DNA of 6,821 nucleotides from NCBI GenBank assembly GCA_046758005.1, contig JBHHZJ010000138.1:1-6821 (forward strand), written 5' to 3'. Position numbers and translations under genes: made by a program. This DNA comes from JBHHZJ01 sp046758005. Lineage in GTDB: Bacteria; Pseudomonadota; Alphaproteobacteria; Kiloniellales; J153. This document shows positions 5,373-6,821 of this stretch, piece after piece. Each line of letters begins with the position of its first letter. The stretch's first letter is position 1. Below the pieces are notes generated by a model, which saw nothing but the letters and a program-made list of their open reading frames with translations, was not told where the DNA came from and did not search any database.

Positions 5373-6821
5373 CTACATCGCGCGGACCTGGGCGAGGAAT
5401 TCGCCGACCCTGTGCTGCAGATTGGAGGCCTGCTGGGCCAGCTCGTTGGCCGCGCTGGTCACGTCCTGGGCCATGCGCCCGTTTTCGCTGGAGGCGTCCG
5501 AGACGCCGGTGATGTTCTTGGACACCTCCATGGTTGCCGCGCTCTGCTCCTCCACCGCCGAGGAGATCGCCGCGGCGATCTCGTTGATGTCGTTGATCGT
5601 CTTGGTGATCGTCCCGATCGCACCCACCGCCGCCCCGGTCGAGGTTTGGATCTCGCCCACCTGCTGAGCGATCTCCTCGGTCGCCTTGGCGGTCTGGTTG
5701 GCGAGCGCCTTGACCTCGGAGGCCACCACCGCAAAGCCCTTGCCCGCCTCGCCGGCGCGCGCCGCCTCGATGGTCGCGTTGAGCGCCAGCAGGTTGGTCT
5801 GCTCGGCGATGTCCTGGATGATGTTGACCACCTCGCCGATCTTCTGCGCGCCGTGCTGGAGGCCGCTGATCATGGTGTTGGAGCGCTCGGCTTCCTCGAC
5901 CGCCTGGCGGGCGATCTCGCTCGACTGCGTCACTTGGCGGCTGATCTCCTCGATCGAGCTGCGCAGCTCCTCGGAGGCCGAGGCCACCGTGGCGGACTGC
6001 GTGTTGGTCTCCTCGGCCGTGCTCGCCATCGAGCTCGCGCTGCTTTGCATCTGCGTGGCCGCGGCCGTGACCGCCTCGACGACCGAGCCCACGTTGGTCT
6101 CGAAGTCGTCGGCCATGCGCGCCTGTTCGGTGATCACGGTCCAGGTCAGCATCGGCCCGATGTAGTCGCCCTCCTTGTCCCTTATCGCCGAGACTTTCAG
6201 CGCCAGCCTTTCATCGCCCAACTGGATCCTGGCGCTGTGCGGCAAGTTCTTGGGATCGGCCAGCAAGGCCCGTTGATGCGCCGGATTCTGGTGGAAGATG
6301 TCGATGCATTGCCCCTTCAACTGGTCCACCGGCACCGGCAGCAGGTTCTGCAAGGGCCTGAGCGTCTCGAGGCTGGTCTTGTTGACGTAATTGATCTCGA
6401 AGGTCTCCTTGTCGATGGTCATGACGTTGATCGGCATCTGGTCGATCATCTGAATGAGGCGCGCGCTCTCGGCGTCGGCCTTGACCTTCTGGGTGACCAC
6501 GTTCCAGGTGACCATGGGGCCGATGTAGGCGCCGTCCTTGTCGCGGATCGCGCTGACCAGCAGGTCGAGGGTCTCCGGCCCGACCTGGATGAGCGCCTTG
6601 TGCGGCAGGTTGTTGGGGTCGGAGAGGATGCGGCGCTGGTGCGCCGGGTCCTTGTGGAAGATGTCGATGCACTGGCCGAGCAGGTCCTCGACCCGGACCG
6701 GCAGGTGCGCCTGCAGGGTCTTGAGCGTCTCGGTGGAGAACCGGTTCAGGTAGGTGATCTGGAGGCTCTCCGGGTCGCACATCATGACCCCGAGCGGCAT
6801 GCCCTCGACCATTTCCTGAAG
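5373..6821 (-). CDS. Methyl-accepting chemotaxis protein with tandem PAS domains (N-terminus outside window)
   Basis: The frame is open to the right edge, three codons (LQE) beyond the Met at 6812, so the true start is probably off the window. Numbering from that Met, PAS1 covers about residues 5-106 and PAS2 about 126-227, each beginning MP(L/I)xVM and containing GQCIDIFH and YIGPM(V/L)TW. A helical linker follows (230-260). The MCP signalling coiled coil runs to residue 479, with the conserved hairpin tip IAEQTNLLALNATIEAARAG (335-354) and GKGFAVVASEVKALA (357-371). Such proteins form the CheA/CheW-coupled signalling array. No transmembrane segment or HAMP domain is visible in the 482 codons, which suggests a soluble receptor sensing an intracellular cue through PAS, unless a membrane segment lies upstream. 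The C-terminus (VGEFLAQVRAM) has no CheR-binding NWETF-type pentapeptide. Its own terminator follows, so it is not part of the carnitine operon. Confidence 0.96.
   Translation of the reverse strand, partial: LQEMVEGMPLGVMMCDPESLQITYLNRFSTETLKTLQAHLPVRVEDLLGQCIDIFHKDPAHQRRILSDPNNLPHKALIQVGPETLDLLVSAIRDKDGAYIGPMVTWNVVTQKVKADAESARLIQMIDQMPINVMTIDKETFEINYVNKTSLETLRPLQNLLPVPVDQLKGQCIDIFHQNPAHQRALLADPKNLPHSARIQLGDERLALKVSAIRDKEGDYIGPMLTWTVITEQARMADDFETNVGSVVEAVTAAATQMQSSASSMASTAEETNTQSATVASASEELRSSIEEISRQVTQSSEIARQAVEEAERSNTMISGLQHGAQKIGEVVNIIQDIAEQTNLLALNATIEAARAGEAGKGFAVVASEVKALANQTAKATEEIAQQVGEIQTSTGAAVGAIGTITKTINDINEIAAAISSAVEEQSAATMEVSKNITGVSDASSENGRMAQDVTSAANELAQQASNLQHRVGEFLAQVRAM
6132..6800 (-). 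repeat. Tandem duplication of the PAS module in the chemoreceptor
   Basis: Two PAS copies lie in register 121 residues (363 bp) apart, at about 6800-6495 and 6437-6132. From GQCIDIFH to the end of each domain, about 44 of 62 residues are identical by my count. Both copies keep GQCIDIFH, PAHQR, NLPH, VSAIRDK and YIGPM. Each repeat includes the linker helix to the next domain, as expected for module duplication. Confidence 0.85.

Overview
The window is GC-rich and densely coded, with all four intact or partial metabolic genes and the chemoreceptor on the minus strand. The gene families (MttB-superfamily methyltransferase, DMGDH-like FAD oxidoreductase, BKACE, carnitine-dehydrogenase-like enzyme and a soluble tandem-PAS chemoreceptor) together suggest an alphaproteobacterium, possibly of the Rhodospirillales. 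This assignment is inferred from family content and base composition, not from a marker gene.

Layout from right to left, which is the direction of transcription. (1) 6821-5373 holds the C-terminal 482 codons of a methyl-accepting chemotaxis protein with two near-identical PAS domains. A clear Rho-independent terminator follows at 5308-5339. (2) 5154-4273 is a BKACE-family beta-keto acid cleavage enzyme, and 4239-3274 is an L-carnitine-dehydrogenase-like 3-hydroxyacyl-CoA dehydrogenase family protein. They are 33 bp apart and form an operon whose promoter should lie in 5155-5307, where a 15-bp dyad sits. (3) On the plus strand, 3005-3268 is a relic of a short-chain dehydrogenase (SDR). It keeps only the N-terminal nucleotide-binding strand and the C-terminal end, fused in frame. 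(4) 2880-1309 is a full-length, non-pyrrolysine MttB-superfamily corrinoid methyltransferase. It is followed after 32 bp by 1276-1, the FAD half of a dimethylglycine/sarcosine-dehydrogenase-like enzyme whose C-terminus leaves the window.

The metabolic genes fit one route. L-carnitine would be oxidised to 3-dehydrocarnitine, then cleaved with acetyl-CoA to betainyl-CoA plus acetoacetate. After hydrolysis, glycine betaine would be demethylated by the MttB-like protein to dimethylglycine, and the FAD enzyme would oxidatively demethylate that product. The first two steps are known for carnitine-degrading bacteria. Assigning the MttB-like and FAD proteins to the last two steps is inference. The betainyl-CoA thioesterase, the corrinoid protein, its reductive activator and the transporter are not in the window.

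The most unusual items are the internally deleted SDR with a short inverted repeat at its junction, the pairing of a corrinoid methyltransferase with a flavin demethylase beside carnitine genes, and the recent-looking PAS duplication. I see no RNA genes, insertion sequences or CRISPR arrays. No gene-free stretch exceeds 300 bases.
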